Position numbers and translations under genes: made by a program
Notes under the pieces: model-generated
What the model was told of the DNA's origin: nothing
The model's input: only the letters and a program-made list of their open reading frames with translations
Databases searched by the model: none
Shown: positions 40,801 to 49,077 of the stretch, piece after piece
Position numbering within the stretch: the first letter of the stretch is position 1
Layout of the letters: each line of letters begins with the position of its first letter
Source of the DNA: Alcanivorax sediminis
GTDB lineage: Bacteria; Pseudomonadota; Gammaproteobacteria; Pseudomonadales; Alcanivoracaceae
NCBI RefSeq assembly: GCF_009601165.1
Contig: NZ_WIRE01000001.1
Coordinates: 682,001-746,000, forward strand
DNA: 64,000 bases
Reading direction: 5' to 3'

Positions 40801-41138
40801 GAGCGCAGGCCATGGCGGCGGGCAGTTTCCATTCGCCCTTGTTTATTGCCGCCTGGCCCAGCGGTGAGTTTGGCGCCATGGGCCTGGAAGGCGCGGTGCG
40901 GCTTGGCTTCGCCAAGGAGCTGGCGGCCCAGCCGACGCCGGAGCGTCAGCAGCGTCTGTTCGACAAGCTGGTGTCCAAGGCGTACCAGCAGGGCAAGGCC
41001 CTGAACATGGCCAGCTTCCTGGAGATCGATGCGGTAATCGATCCCATGGAAAGTCGCCAGTGGATTCTGCGCGGGTTGAATGCGTCGGGGTTCAGGATCG
41101 GGACCCACGGTGGAAGACCGTTTGTGGATACGTTCTAG
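37869..41138 (+). CDS. Single-chain acyl-CoA carboxylase (biotin carboxylase-BCCP-carboxyltransferase)
   Basis: 1089 residues from a GTG at 37869, with GGAG six bases upstream. Biotin carboxylase (about 1-450: ILIANRGEIAIRI, KALSGGGGRGMRAV, MEANPRVQVEHTVTE) is joined to a biotinyl domain (EAMKM with biotin-Lys 519) and to a complete carboxyltransferase with the alpha/beta crotonase-like halves (from about 590: KGKRTARENLDDLLDSGSF, DTPGFMVGPEAE). It carboxylates an acyl-CoA (acetyl, propionyl or longer) using bicarbonate and ATP. The fusion of all parts in one chain differs from the usual split alpha/beta enzymes. An upstream extension to 37794 lacks a ribosome site. The gene is monocistronic, between two repeats. 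Confidence 0.93.
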   Translation: MSIPFTAILIANRGEIAIRIANACADLGIRSVGVFAEDDQASLHTRRVDQAVALPGWGVPAYLDGGELIAIAKAQGCEAIHPGYGFLAEKAGFAEACVAAGLTLIGPGADTLRLFGDKASARALAARCDVPLVQGTDQAVTLEQAQTFMASLQGRGVMIKALSGGGGRGMRAVTDPTELEAAYARCQSEANAAFGDDAVYVEQLVTAARHIEVQVLGDGSGAVSHLWERDCTLQRRHQKLVEFAPAPGLDPALRDRIIDSALTLARAVNYLGIGTFEFLVEPEQDRYYFMEANPRVQVEHTVTEQVTGVDLVQSQIRLAAGASLADLQLDTPPVCEGMAVQLRINLETLKADGSTTPAAGTLSAYEPASGPGIRVDGYGYAGYPVSPAYDSLLAKLIVTGTDYAAVLQRAHRALKQTRIAGVQSNLPLLQALLASADVQGNAVTTRYVETHLDQLLARLPEEEGVALPVVASAQAERLATPPGCDALLSPTTGVLVSLLVNEGTTVQMGQVVAVLEAMKMEFEVRATVAGRVQGLAAQEGDALNEGSPLLFLEPGEVEGAAIATEESVDLDHIRKDLGEVLDRHHAISDAGRPKAVEKRHSKGKRTARENLDDLLDSGSFQEYGAMALAAQRRRRSAAELQEMSPADGLIGGTGTVNAAQFGESAARVMAMSYDYTVFAGTQGMMNHKKTDRLLQLAGQWKMPLVLFAEGGGGRPGDTDFVGVGGLDCPTFAAMARLSGEVPLVGIGSGRCFAGNAALLGCCDVIIATQDATIGMAGPAMIEGGGLGRYTPEQVGPVDVHTATGVVDIAVADEADAVAVAKQYLSYFQGTVSDWQAADQRELRHRIPEKRTRVYDIRQVIETLADSGSVLELRRGFSQGMITALIRIEGKPFGLIANDPTYLGGAIDAVGGDKAARFMQLCEAFGLPMVSLCDTPGFMVGPEAEEQGTVRHVSRMFVTAASLTIPFLTIVLRKGYGLGAQAMAAGSFHSPLFIAAWPSGEFGAMGLEGAVRLGFAKELAAQPTPERQQRLFDKLVSKAYQQGKALNMASFLEIDAVIDPMESRQWILRGLNASGFRIGTHGGRPFVDTF

Positions 41139-41145
41139 AATCAGA

Positions 41146-41234
41146 AGCGAGTGACGAGTTTCGAGTAACGAAAACCCGGCCGGAGTGGTTTGAAGGTTTT
41201 GCTTTTCGCAACTCGCAACTCGCAACTCGCGACT
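41146..41234. repeat. Heptamer repeat family A, copy 4
   Basis: Left arm AGCGAGT GACGAGT TTCGAGT AACGAAA; spacer; right arm TTCGCA ACTCGCA ACTCGCA ACTCGCG ACT: four consecutive 7-bp units. It abuts the REP element at 41239. Confidence 0.88.
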
Positions 41235-41238
41235 TTTT

Positions 41239-41262
41239 TCGCCAGCAGGCTGGCTCCTACAG
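41239..41262. repeat. Pseudomonas-type REP element, inverted orientation
   Basis: TTCGCCAGCAGGCTGGCTCC then TACA. Its complement TGTAGGAGCCAGCCTGCTGG matches the REP at 20422 in layout. A truncated piece (CGCCAGCAGGCTG) recurs at 53169-53181, also next to a family A heptamer repeat. Confidence 0.75.
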
Positions 41263-41337
41263 AGTATGGCGCTGTTGCTACCTTCATGGGGCTGAAATCC
41301 CTACACTGGGCTGATTACTGATAGATCAGGATCCAGC

Positions 41338-42672
41338 ATGACCCCATCTGCTCCGACACCCCGTGCCTGGCCACTGCTTCCCCTGCTGTTCTTTCTGGTG
41401 GCCTTTCTTGGCAGCGGCATGTACTACACGGCTGCAGGAACCGAATTCGCCTTCTACCAGATCAAGGCGCCGGTGGTGGCCATGGCGGCGATTGTGCTGG
41501 CCATGGTGCTGGCGCGCATTGCCGGGCAGCATCTCAATACCAGTGTGGAACGGCTGCTGACCGGGATCGGACATTCCAACATTATCCTCATGTGCCTGGT
41601 GTTCCTGCTGGCGGGGGCCTTTGCCAGTGTCAGTGATAGTATTGGCAGTGTGGAGGCCACAGTGCAGCTGGGGCTGCGCATCATTCCGGCCGAGTGGGTG
41701 CTACCGGCGCTGTTTCTGATCTCTGCCTTTATTGCTACCGCCATGGGAACCTCCATGGGCACCATCGCGGCGACGGCTCCCATTGCGGTGGGCTTTGCTT
41801 CTGCCACCGGCCTGTCCATGGCCATGGCGCTGGGTGCGGTGGTGGGTGGCGCCATGTTCGGTGACAACCTGTCGATGATTTCCGATACCACCATCGCGGC
41901 TACCCGCAGTCAGGGCGTGTCACTGAAAGACAAGTTCCGGGTGAACATCTGGATCGCGCTGCCGGCGGCATTGCTGACGATGGTGGTACTGGTGATGGCC
42001 GGTGGCAGTGAACATGCGGTGGAGCACAAACCGTTCGAGTTTGTCCGTGTGTTGCCTTACCTGCTGGTGTTTGCCCTCGCGTTGAGTGGCCTGAATGTGC
42101 TGGCGGTGTTGATCATCGGCATTGTGGTGGCTGGCGTCACCGGCATGGTGATACAGCCCGAGTATGGCCTGGCTGAAATGAACGGGGCGATCTACAAGGG
42201 CTTCGAAGGCATGTTTGAAATCATGCTGCTGTCCATGTTGATCGGTGGCCTGTCCCAGTTGATGACCGACCAGGGCGGTACGCGCTGGGTGATCGAACGC
42301 ATTCATGGGCTGACGCGGCTGTTGAAGCTGCCGCTGCAGCGAGCCGGCGAAGTGGGCATCGCCATGTTGGTGGTGTTCGCGAACATTTTTGTCGCCAACA
42401 ACACCGTGGCTATCGTGCTGACGGGGGAGATGGCGCGGGATATTGCCGAAGATCACGGCGTGGATCTGCGTCGTTCCGCCAGCGTATTGGATATCTTCTC
42501 CTGCGTGGTGCAGGGGCTGATTCCCTACGGTGCCCAGGTATTGCTGGCGTGCTCCATCGCCGGGATTTCACCGTTGCTGCTGATCGGCAGTATCCATTAC
42601 TGCTGGTTGTTGGCCGTGGCTGGCATTGTGGCCATTCTCTTCAATCGTCCCCGGCTGAAAACGTCGAGCTGA
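41338..42672 (+). CDS. Na+/H+ antiporter, NhaC-like family
   Basis: 444 residues with about eleven membrane helices. The family features are LLAGAFASVSDSIGSVEATV, the AMGTSMGTIAATAPI loop, GAMFGDNLSMISDTTIAAT (the conserved Asp residues of the ion path), and the late VFANIFVANNTVAIVLTGEM. It is predicted to exchange sodium (or an organic anion) for protons across the inner membrane. The NhaC/ion-transporter superfamily also includes malate-lactate exchangers, so the substrate is not certain. The ATG at 41338 is preceded by the weak site GGATCCAGC. Confidence 0.85.
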   Translation: MTPSAPTPRAWPLLPLLFFLVAFLGSGMYYTAAGTEFAFYQIKAPVVAMAAIVLAMVLARIAGQHLNTSVERLLTGIGHSNIILMCLVFLLAGAFASVSDSIGSVEATVQLGLRIIPAEWVLPALFLISAFIATAMGTSMGTIAATAPIAVGFASATGLSMAMALGAVVGGAMFGDNLSMISDTTIAATRSQGVSLKDKFRVNIWIALPAALLTMVVLVMAGGSEHAVEHKPFEFVRVLPYLLVFALALSGLNVLAVLIIGIVVAGVTGMVIQPEYGLAEMNGAIYKGFEGMFEIMLLSMLIGGLSQLMTDQGGTRWVIERIHGLTRLLKLPLQRAGEVGIAMLVVFANIFVANNTVAIVLTGEMARDIAEDHGVDLRRSASVLDIFSCVVQGLIPYGAQVLLACSIAGISPLLLIGSIHYCWLLAVAGIVAILFNRPRLKTSS

Positions 42673-42774
42673 CGCCTCCTTTTTCCTACAGCCGCCAACT
42701 GTCCCGGCCTACAGGCGGGTCGCCCCGGTTCTGTCAGAGTTTGCCTTTTGCTGACTGTGCTGGGGAGGCGCGCC

Positions 42775-43653
42775 ATGGGCAGACGTACACATTTCAGTTA
42801 CCCCCTGTTGTTGCTGCTGGTGATGGTATCGCTGGCGGCCACCAGCATTGCTGGCCCCGCCGATCTGCAGCTGGCAACAACCTACCAGAAAGGGATTGCG
42901 CTGCAGGGTTACTGGGTCAGTGAAAAGCTGGACGGCGTGCGGGCACGCTGGGATGGCCACGCGCTTTATAGCCGGGGCGGTTACCGCATTACTGCGCCGG
43001 CGTGGTTCACACGGGACTTCCCGTCCCAGCCGCTGGACGGTGAATTGTGGATAGCACGCGGCCGGTTTTCCGAGGTGTCTGCAGCCGTGCGACGGGTTGA
43101 GCCGGATAGTGAAGAGTGGCGGCAGATTCGCTTCATGATTTTTGATCTCCCCGCCAGTCCGGCACCTTTCAGTGACCGGATTGAGAAAATGCAGGCACTG
43201 GTTGCCGCCTCATCGTCTTACACGCTGGCCCTGATCGATCAACAACCGGCCACAACCCACGACAACCTGATGCGCCAGCTGGACAAGGTGGTTGCTGGTG
43301 GTGGCGAGGGGCTCATGCTGCATCATGGCAACAGCCTGTACCACGACGGTCGCAGTCAGGCACTGCTCAAGGTGAAAATCTGGCAGGATGCGGAAGCCCG
43401 CGTGGTGGGGCATCGGCAGGGCAAAGGTAAATATCAGGGCATGCTGGGGGCGTTGGAGGTGGAAACGCCTGATGGCCGTCATTTCCGGCTGGGCAGCGGG
43501 TTTACGGATGAAGAACGCGCCCACCCACCTGCCATTGGTAGTCGTGTTACATACAAATACGCAGGCTTGACCGCCACGGGTCTGCCCCGGTTTGCCAGCT
43601 TTCTGCGGGTGAGAGCGGACTTCCCTGCCAGCCAGGGGGCGTCTGCAAAATGA
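42775..43653 (+). CDS. ligE: Exported minimal ATP-dependent DNA ligase LigE
   Basis: 292 residues from an ATG preceded by GGGGAGG; a TTG at 42748 is an unlikely start. Signal peptide (YPLLLLLVMVSLAATSIAG), then the adenylation domain with the nucleotide-accepting K51 in SEKLDGVRARWDG, motifs GELW and GEGLMLHH, and the LLKVKIW motif V. The C-terminal OB domain is short, with no extra DNA-binding domain, as in the Lig E family. These ligases act in the periplasm, probably sealing nicks in DNA for uptake or in extracellular DNA of biofilms. Neighbours give no further hint. Confidence 0.9.
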   Translation: MGRRTHFSYPLLLLLVMVSLAATSIAGPADLQLATTYQKGIALQGYWVSEKLDGVRARWDGHALYSRGGYRITAPAWFTRDFPSQPLDGELWIARGRFSEVSAAVRRVEPDSEEWRQIRFMIFDLPASPAPFSDRIEKMQALVAASSSYTLALIDQQPATTHDNLMRQLDKVVAGGGEGLMLHHGNSLYHDGRSQALLKVKIWQDAEARVVGHRQGKGKYQGMLGALEVETPDGRHFRLGSGFTDEERAHPPAIGSRVTYKYAGLTATGLPRFASFLRVRADFPASQGASAK

Positions 43654-43752
43654 CGTGATGACGGCTTGAGCCTGACCCGGCTTTACTGCATGGTGAGACG
43701 TTGATGTTTGCCAAGGTGACTGGTCGATCATGCATCGAATCCCGGAGGGGTT

Positions 43753-45141
43753 GTGGAACCCCTGACAACACCGCTTTCTTCACTGTCCCTGGTGGCTGAC
43801 AGCGATCAGGCGTTTACCCTTCGGGTCACCCTGGCGCGTCTCGCCACCCGCACTCTGGATGTGCAGTATTACATCTGGGATGACGATACCACCGGCAAGC
43901 TGCTGATCTATCGTGTGCTGGAAGCTGCCCGCCGGGGCGTAAAAGTGCGCATGTTGCTCGATCATGCCAACCAGCTGGGGCGCGATGTGAAGTGGGCGGC
44001 ACTGGATGCCCACCCTAATATCGAAGTGCGGTTGTTCAATCCCTTTCATGGCCGCTTCAAGCATTTTCATCAGTGGCTTTACCACGCCCCGCTGCTCAAC
44101 CACCGTATGCACAACAAGGCGTGGATTGCCGATGGCGAGCGTTGCCTGGTGGGTGGACGGAATATTTCTGATCATTACTTCGGGGTCAATCCCGCCAGTA
44201 ACTTCCGGGATCTGGACTGGTTCGCCAGCGGCCCTATCGTGGCCGATACCCGGGATGCGTTTGACGCCTACTGGCATAGTGATCTGGCCATGCCGCTGAA
44301 AACCCTGCGCCGCTATCGCCCTGAACGTGCAGAACAGATCTGGATGTGGTTGTCACATTGGCGTAGCACACTGAAAAAGTATCCGTATATTTTTCCTCAG
44401 CATGAAGGTTTCTTTCGCGATTATCTGGCCAAGCAGGAACTGCTTTGTGAACATGCGCCCGCAGTACTGCTGTTCGACAGTCCGGAAAAAGCCTCCGGGG
44501 CAAAACTCTCCATGATGGGCGATCAGCTGGCTCGCCTGCTGGACCGTGATGACCATCGCGAGTTTTTACTGGAAGCCAGCTATTTTATTCCCGGTGAAGA
44601 CTTTGTGGCGGCGCTGTCACGTTTGAAACAGCGGGGCGGTCGGGCGGCGGTGTTGACCAACAGCCTTGCGACCAACGACATCATTGCTGCCCATGCAGGT
44701 TACGCTCCTTACCGCGAATCGCTAATCCGGGGAGGGGTAGAGTTGCATGAGTTACAGCCTCATGCCCGGGCCATGAAGCGACAGATTCGTTTGCTCCGTG
44801 GCCGCTCCATGGCCAGCCTGCATACCAAGGCCATGGTGCTGGACCGTCGGGAAATTTTTATCGGTTCGTTCAACATGGATCCGCGCTCCCTGCACCTGAA
44901 TACCGAAATGGGTTATTACGTGGTATCGGAAACGCTGGGTAAGCAGGTGGCAGAATTTATCGAAGAAGGGTTGTCGCCGGTGAACAGTTACCGGTTGGAA
45001 CTTGAAGAGAGAAAAATCCGCTGGGGTGGCGTGGATGAGCAGGGCATTCCCGTGCTGTTGAAACATGAGCCCGGTGCAACCCGATTACGACGCGCCTTCG
45101 CTGCCTTTTTATCTATCCTGCCGATTTCTCGTTTTTTTTGA
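43753..45141 (+). CDS. Phospholipase D-family protein (cardiolipin synthase-like)
   Basis: 462 residues from a GTG with CGGAGGGG upstream. Two HKD motifs: H120-N-K122-x4-D127 (MHNKAWIADG) and H357-T-K359-x4-D364 (LHTKAMVLD), each followed by the usual GGRNISD or GSFNMDPRS. No N-terminal membrane helices, unlike ClsA. It resembles ClsC-type or phosphatidylserine/phosphatidyltransferase-like enzymes that join or hydrolyse phospholipid head groups. The C-terminal end is hydrophobic (FAAFLSILPISRFF) and may touch the membrane. Complete and probably active. Confidence 0.88.
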   Translation: MEPLTTPLSSLSLVADSDQAFTLRVTLARLATRTLDVQYYIWDDDTTGKLLIYRVLEAARRGVKVRMLLDHANQLGRDVKWAALDAHPNIEVRLFNPFHGRFKHFHQWLYHAPLLNHRMHNKAWIADGERCLVGGRNISDHYFGVNPASNFRDLDWFASGPIVADTRDAFDAYWHSDLAMPLKTLRRYRPERAEQIWMWLSHWRSTLKKYPYIFPQHEGFFRDYLAKQELLCEHAPAVLLFDSPEKASGAKLSMMGDQLARLLDRDDHREFLLEASYFIPGEDFVAALSRLKQRGGRAAVLTNSLATNDIIAAHAGYAPYRESLIRGGVELHELQPHARAMKRQIRLLRGRSMASLHTKAMVLDRREIFIGSFNMDPRSLHLNTEMGYYVVSETLGKQVAEFIEEGLSPVNSYRLELEERKIRWGGVDEQGIPVLLKHEPGATRLRRAFAAFLSILPISRFF

Positions 45142-45290
45142 GCGCTTGCGTTTAGCCGGATATCTCGGCGCCTTTTTCGGGGTGGCTAGACCAAAGGCTA
45201 ATAAACGCCAAACCCCGCCTGTGTTTATTTATTGATCGGCCACGCATCGATGCTGTGGCCGTGACAATAACAAACAGGGGGAGTGCTGGC

Positions 45291-46538
45291 ATGTTCAAGC
45301 TCAGGTTGTGCCTGTCATGTGTGTTTTGTCTGGTGTCACTGGCTCATGCCGCGACGCCGATAAAGATCGGTCTGAATTATCCGTTCACCGGAGAATACAA
45401 AGAAGAAGGCCTGATGCAGAAGCGAGGCGCGTTGATGGCTGTGGCAGAGATCAACGCGGCTGGCGGGGTGCGCGGCAGGCCTCTCGAGTTGCTGGAAAGA
45501 GACACTCACTCCGATGCCGATCAGGCGCGAATGAATGTGGATGCGCTGGCCGCAGAAGGGGCTGCCATGTTGTTCGGTGGCGCGTCCAGCAGCGTGGCCA
45601 TTGCCGCCAGTGAGCAGGCCCGGCGCCACGGGCTGTTGTATTTCGGTACCCTGACCTACTCCAATGACACCACCGGAAAGGATGGCCACAGCCATATGTT
45701 CCGGGAATGTTACAGCGCCTGGATGGCGGCTCGGGTGCTCGGGGAATACCTGAAAAAGGAGATGCCAGGTAAACGCTATTTCTATATCACCGCCGATTAC
45801 ACCTGGGGCCAGACCACCGAGGCCTCCATGCGGGAATTTACCGGTACCACCGATGTGCAGGAGCATGGAGCGGTCAAGGTACCGTTCCCCGGTGCCCGCT
45901 ATCGGGAGATCGGTGCCGCTGTTGACGCCGCCGCTAAGAGTGGTGCCGAAGTGATTGTGATGGTGCTGTTCGGCGAGCAGATGGTGCAGGGCATGACGTT
46001 GGCGGAAAAGCAGGGGCTGACGCAACGCGCCCAGATCATTGTGCCGAACCTGACACTCAGTATGGTTGAGCAGGCCGGGCCTTTCATCATGGCCGGGGTG
46101 ATTGGTGCGGTGCCCTGGGCCTGGAATATTCCCTATGAGCGGGAGTACGTTCGCGGCAAGCAATTTGTTGAGGCGTTTTCCCGCGAGTTTCGTACCCGAC
46201 CTTCGTCTTCGGCAGCGTCCGCCTACAGCATTGTTTATCAGTGGAAGGAGGCGGTGGAGAGGGCGGGCAGTCTGAGCAGCGATGCGGTGCGAAAGCGTCT
46301 GCAAGGGCATCGTTACCAGCTATTGAAGGATGAACAATATTGGCGTGAATTCGATCAGCAGAATGTGCAGACTGTCTATGCGGTGAAAGTGAAGGATCGC
46401 AGCCTGGTGATGAAAGATGCTTACCGGCAAAACTTCTTCGAGATACTGCATAGCTTGCCGGGAGACAAAGCGGCGCCGTCCCTGGCGCAATGGCAAGAAC
46501 AAAGGCAGCGACACCAGCGTCCGCTGCAACTGGAATAG
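45291..46538 (+). CDS. Periplasmic substrate-binding protein (branched-chain amino acid/urea type)
   Basis: 415 residues from the ATG at 45291 with GGGGGAG upstream; an upstream frame to 45255 lacks a site. Signal peptide KLRLCLSCVFCLVSLAHA, then a type I periplasmic-binding fold (Peripla_BP_6): KIGLNYPFTGEY, GALMAVAEINAAGGVRGR, LFGGASSSVAIAASEQAR. Proteins of this type bind amino acids, amides or urea for LIV-type ABC transporters, or serve as ligand sensors. No permease or ATPase gene is adjacent, so the partner is elsewhere or the protein acts as a sensor. It overlaps no gene and is followed by a thioesterase gene eight bases on. Confidence 0.85.
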   Translation: MFKLRLCLSCVFCLVSLAHAATPIKIGLNYPFTGEYKEEGLMQKRGALMAVAEINAAGGVRGRPLELLERDTHSDADQARMNVDALAAEGAAMLFGGASSSVAIAASEQARRHGLLYFGTLTYSNDTTGKDGHSHMFRECYSAWMAARVLGEYLKKEMPGKRYFYITADYTWGQTTEASMREFTGTTDVQEHGAVKVPFPGARYREIGAAVDAAAKSGAEVIVMVLFGEQMVQGMTLAEKQGLTQRAQIIVPNLTLSMVEQAGPFIMAGVIGAVPWAWNIPYEREYVRGKQFVEAFSREFRTRPSSSAASAYSIVYQWKEAVERAGSLSSDAVRKRLQGHRYQLLKDEQYWREFDQQNVQTVYAVKVKDRSLVMKDAYRQNFFEILHSLPGDKAAPSLAQWQEQRQRHQRPLQLE

Positions 46539-46546
46539 GAGTGATC

Positions 46547-46990
46547 GTGTCTGCCCATTTTTGTTTTCGCTTTCGGGTTCGCTATAACGAATGTGATGCC
46601 CAGCAGGTGGTGTTCAATGCCCGCTATGGGGATTACGTGGATATCGCCATGACAGAATTCATGCGTGCCATTGGTTGCGATTACAAGGACCTGCTGGCGC
46701 GTGGGCTGGATAACCAGGTGGTCAAGTTGACCACCGAGTGGCAGTCTTCGGCACGCTTTGATGATGTGCTGGAGGTATTCGTATCGCTAACGCACTTGGG
46801 CAATACATCATTCACGCTGCAAGCGGATATCCTTCATGCCGACGAGGGCCGCGCGATAGCGCGTTCGCAAGCGGTGTACGTAATGATGACCACGGAACCT
46901 TTTGCGAAAACCCCGGTGCCCGACGACCTGCGTGAAAAATTGCAGGCCGGGGCGCCGGGGGTGGTGATGGATCAAAGTGGTCGCGTCTAG
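46547..46990 (+). CDS. 4HBT hotdog acyl-CoA thioesterase (YbgC/FadM-like)
   Basis: 147 residues from a GTG at 46547, preceded by AGGAG; GTG 46541 and an upstream ATG at 46490 overlap the previous gene and fit less well. The hotdog signature RVRYNECDAQQVVFNARYGD includes the expected catalytic Asp (D17). The rest follows the family: VKLTTEWQSSARFDDVLEVF, TSFTLQADI. It hydrolyses acyl-CoA thioesters, chain length unknown. It is likely co-transcribed with the binding-protein gene. Confidence 0.88.
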   Translation: MSAHFCFRFRVRYNECDAQQVVFNARYGDYVDIAMTEFMRAIGCDYKDLLARGLDNQVVKLTTEWQSSARFDDVLEVFVSLTHLGNTSFTLQADILHADEGRAIARSQAVYVMMTTEPFAKTPVPDDLREKLQAGAPGVVMDQSGRV

Positions 46991-47014
46991 TAACCACCTT
47001 TCAAGTGCGGAAAC

Positions 47015-48766
47015 TCAATACAGATACAGAGCACCAGAGTCGGCTCTGCCGTTGCTGTTCTGATCGCCGGCCATGCCGGGTCCACTGCCGTCTTCATAGC
47101 GCGCCCCGACGACCAACTGACTGCCATCGGCGGACAGTGCAACACTGGCACCAAACTGGTCGCCTGCCGCGCTGTTGGGCGCTTTCAGGTAAGCGCTTTG
47201 CTGCCACTGCCCATCTTCTCGTTTGAACAGGTAGGCGGCGCCGACCAGGTTGCCGTCATTATTGTTCTGGTTGGCAGTGAAACCGCTGCCGATAGCGCCT
47301 TCACGGGGGGCGCCCACCACAAGCAGGTTGCCGTCGGCGGTGAGTGAAATGCCGTGGCCAAAGTAATCGCCACCATCCATGTTGGAGGGTTTGATGTAGG
47401 CCTGGCGAGTCCAGCTACTGTCGTACTGATAGATATGCACCGCGCCGGTGAAGGACTCGGTGACAGCGCAACTGTCGGCGGCAGGGTTGTTAATGTGACT
47501 GACCACACAACGATCTGCCTGATCAGCAATCGCGAGGGTATTGCCGTCTAATGAAAAGTCGAGGGCAGTGCCAAATTCGCCAGTGCTGCCTACGCTGGGC
47601 GGGTTGAGTTGCTGCTGCTGCACCCAGTTACCGGTTTGCAGCGCAAACACATAGACAGAAGCATTCGCGCCGGAGTACTCGGCAGCGGCCAGCCGGGTGC
47701 CGTCGGTATTCAGGGCCACGGAGTAACCCAGCCGACGGTTGGAGGTGAAGCCTTCGATCACATCGGTCTGGCTCCAGTCACTGTCGGCGCGTTCGAACAG
47801 GTACACCGCGCCAATACGATTGATTCCATAGCCCATGGAGCCCACGGCTAGCACATTGCCATTGCCGTTCAGGGTGATGGACTTGCCAAAGAAGCCGGCT
47901 TCCTTGGGGACATCCGCCTTGAAGTAGGCTTGCTCGGACCAGTTGCCACCGCCATCACGGATGTACACGTAGGCGGCGCCACTGCTGGCCAGGCAGTTAA
48001 CGTCGTTTTCAGTATCCGCGTCGTCACAGTTACTGTAGATCTGGTTGCCATTGATGCCACTGGCAGCACTGTCTTCAGTGTAGTTGCTGACGGCCAGCGT
48101 ATTGCCGTCGTCAGAGATATCCAGTGCCATGCCGTAGGGGCTGCCGAGCTCGGTGACCGCCGGGGTGAGATTGGCTTGTTGTTGCCAGATACCGTTGCCG
48201 TCTTTGGCGAACACCAGCACACGCTGACCACCGTTGGTGGCGATGGTGGAGCCGTCCGCGGACATGACCATCCGGTAACCCATACCGGCGCCGCTTTGGG
48301 GGCTGGCGGCTTTCAGGTAGCCAATGGCGCCTTGCAGGTACTCGGCCACTGCACGGGAAGGGGTGTCGGTGCACAGCGCTTCGCTGTCGCAGACCTGCAG
48401 GATGTAGCTCGCATTGATGAGCGTATGCAGGGACAGGTTTTCGAAGGTATGGGAGAGCCGGCCGGTTTCCGGATCCGGTTCCAGGCTGTCGAGCAAATCG
48501 GTGGCAGGCTCATAGCCGGATTGGCCATCGATGTTGAGCAGCAAACGATAGCTCAACGCCCCCTCAACCGGTTCCCAGCTGAGTTGCAGGGATTTGCTGG
48601 CAGGTGACTCGATTGTCAGCGGGCTTTGTGGTGAGGGCGGCTTGTTCCCTGAGCTGTCATCATTGCCACCGTTACCACTGCTACCACCACCGCCACCGCA
48701 GGCGGTCAGCAGCATGGCAGAGAGGAGTAGAGAGATACGGAAAGTGGTGCCAGGTGTCAGAAACAT
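47015..48766 (-). CDS. FG-GAP/integrin-propeller lipoprotein
   Basis: 583 residues from the ATG at 48766 (GGGGAA upstream); a longer frame to 48886 contains no signal sequence at its end. Lipobox LLTAC, then a Gly/Ser/Asn linker, an Fn3-like domain (about 45-150: SLQLSWEPVEGALSYRLLL) and seven or so propeller repeats of the FG-GAP type (YGMALDISDDGNTLAVSN; FGKSITLNGNGNVLAVGS; FGHGISLTADGNLLVVGA; FGASVALSADGSQLVVGA). It is a surface-exposed beta-propeller, probably adhesive or matrix-binding. It lies downstream of, and on the same strand as, the delta-60 protein gene. Confidence 0.85.
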   Translation of the reverse strand: MFLTPGTTFRISLLLSAMLLTACGGGGGSSGNGGNDDSSGNKPPSPQSPLTIESPASKSLQLSWEPVEGALSYRLLLNIDGQSGYEPATDLLDSLEPDPETGRLSHTFENLSLHTLINASYILQVCDSEALCTDTPSRAVAEYLQGAIGYLKAASPQSGAGMGYRMVMSADGSTIATNGGQRVLVFAKDGNGIWQQQANLTPAVTELGSPYGMALDISDDGNTLAVSNYTEDSAASGINGNQIYSNCDDADTENDVNCLASSGAAYVYIRDGGGNWSEQAYFKADVPKEAGFFGKSITLNGNGNVLAVGSMGYGINRIGAVYLFERADSDWSQTDVIEGFTSNRRLGYSVALNTDGTRLAAAEYSGANASVYVFALQTGNWVQQQQLNPPSVGSTGEFGTALDFSLDGNTLAIADQADRCVVSHINNPAADSCAVTESFTGAVHIYQYDSSWTRQAYIKPSNMDGGDYFGHGISLTADGNLLVVGAPREGAIGSGFTANQNNNDGNLVGAAYLFKREDGQWQQSAYLKAPNSAAGDQFGASVALSADGSQLVVGARYEDGSGPGMAGDQNSNGRADSGALYLY

Positions 48767-49077
48767 GCAGGTTCCCCGAGTCTGGCAGGGGGCGGTGCGT
48801 TCACTGCGCATGATCGGCGTCCCTGCCTGATTATTGTTTAACGTTCCCGGGGAAAACCTATCCAAAAGAACTAAAAAAAGCTGCATATAAATGGCGCGGA
48901 CTGGGGAATTTGTGAACCAGTACGCACGTCCAGTTTTTGAGTCGTGGTGTTTGATATCAGTCTGATTTCATTAGGGTTTATGGTTTGGTCTGTGTTGCGG
49001 GTAACAACGCTGAACGGGCAAGATCGCTCTTGCCCGTTCGCGGTGCTGTGGGCTTGGGAAAGGTGCTGGAAAGCCCG
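48767..49077. other. Intergenic region between the two surface-protein genes
   Basis: About 310 bases. It holds the hairpin at 49012-49039 and, nearer the lipoprotein gene, TTCCCGGGGAAAACC and an A-rich stretch (about 48868-48895) that may form its promoter. No ORF is supported. Confidence 0.5.
49012..49039 (-). terminator. Perfect 12-bp stem hairpin after delta-60 protein gene
   Basis: GAACGGGCAAGA, loop TCGC, TCTTGCCCGTTC. No T-run follows on either strand, so it may stabilise the mRNA 3' end as well as terminate. Confidence 0.6.
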
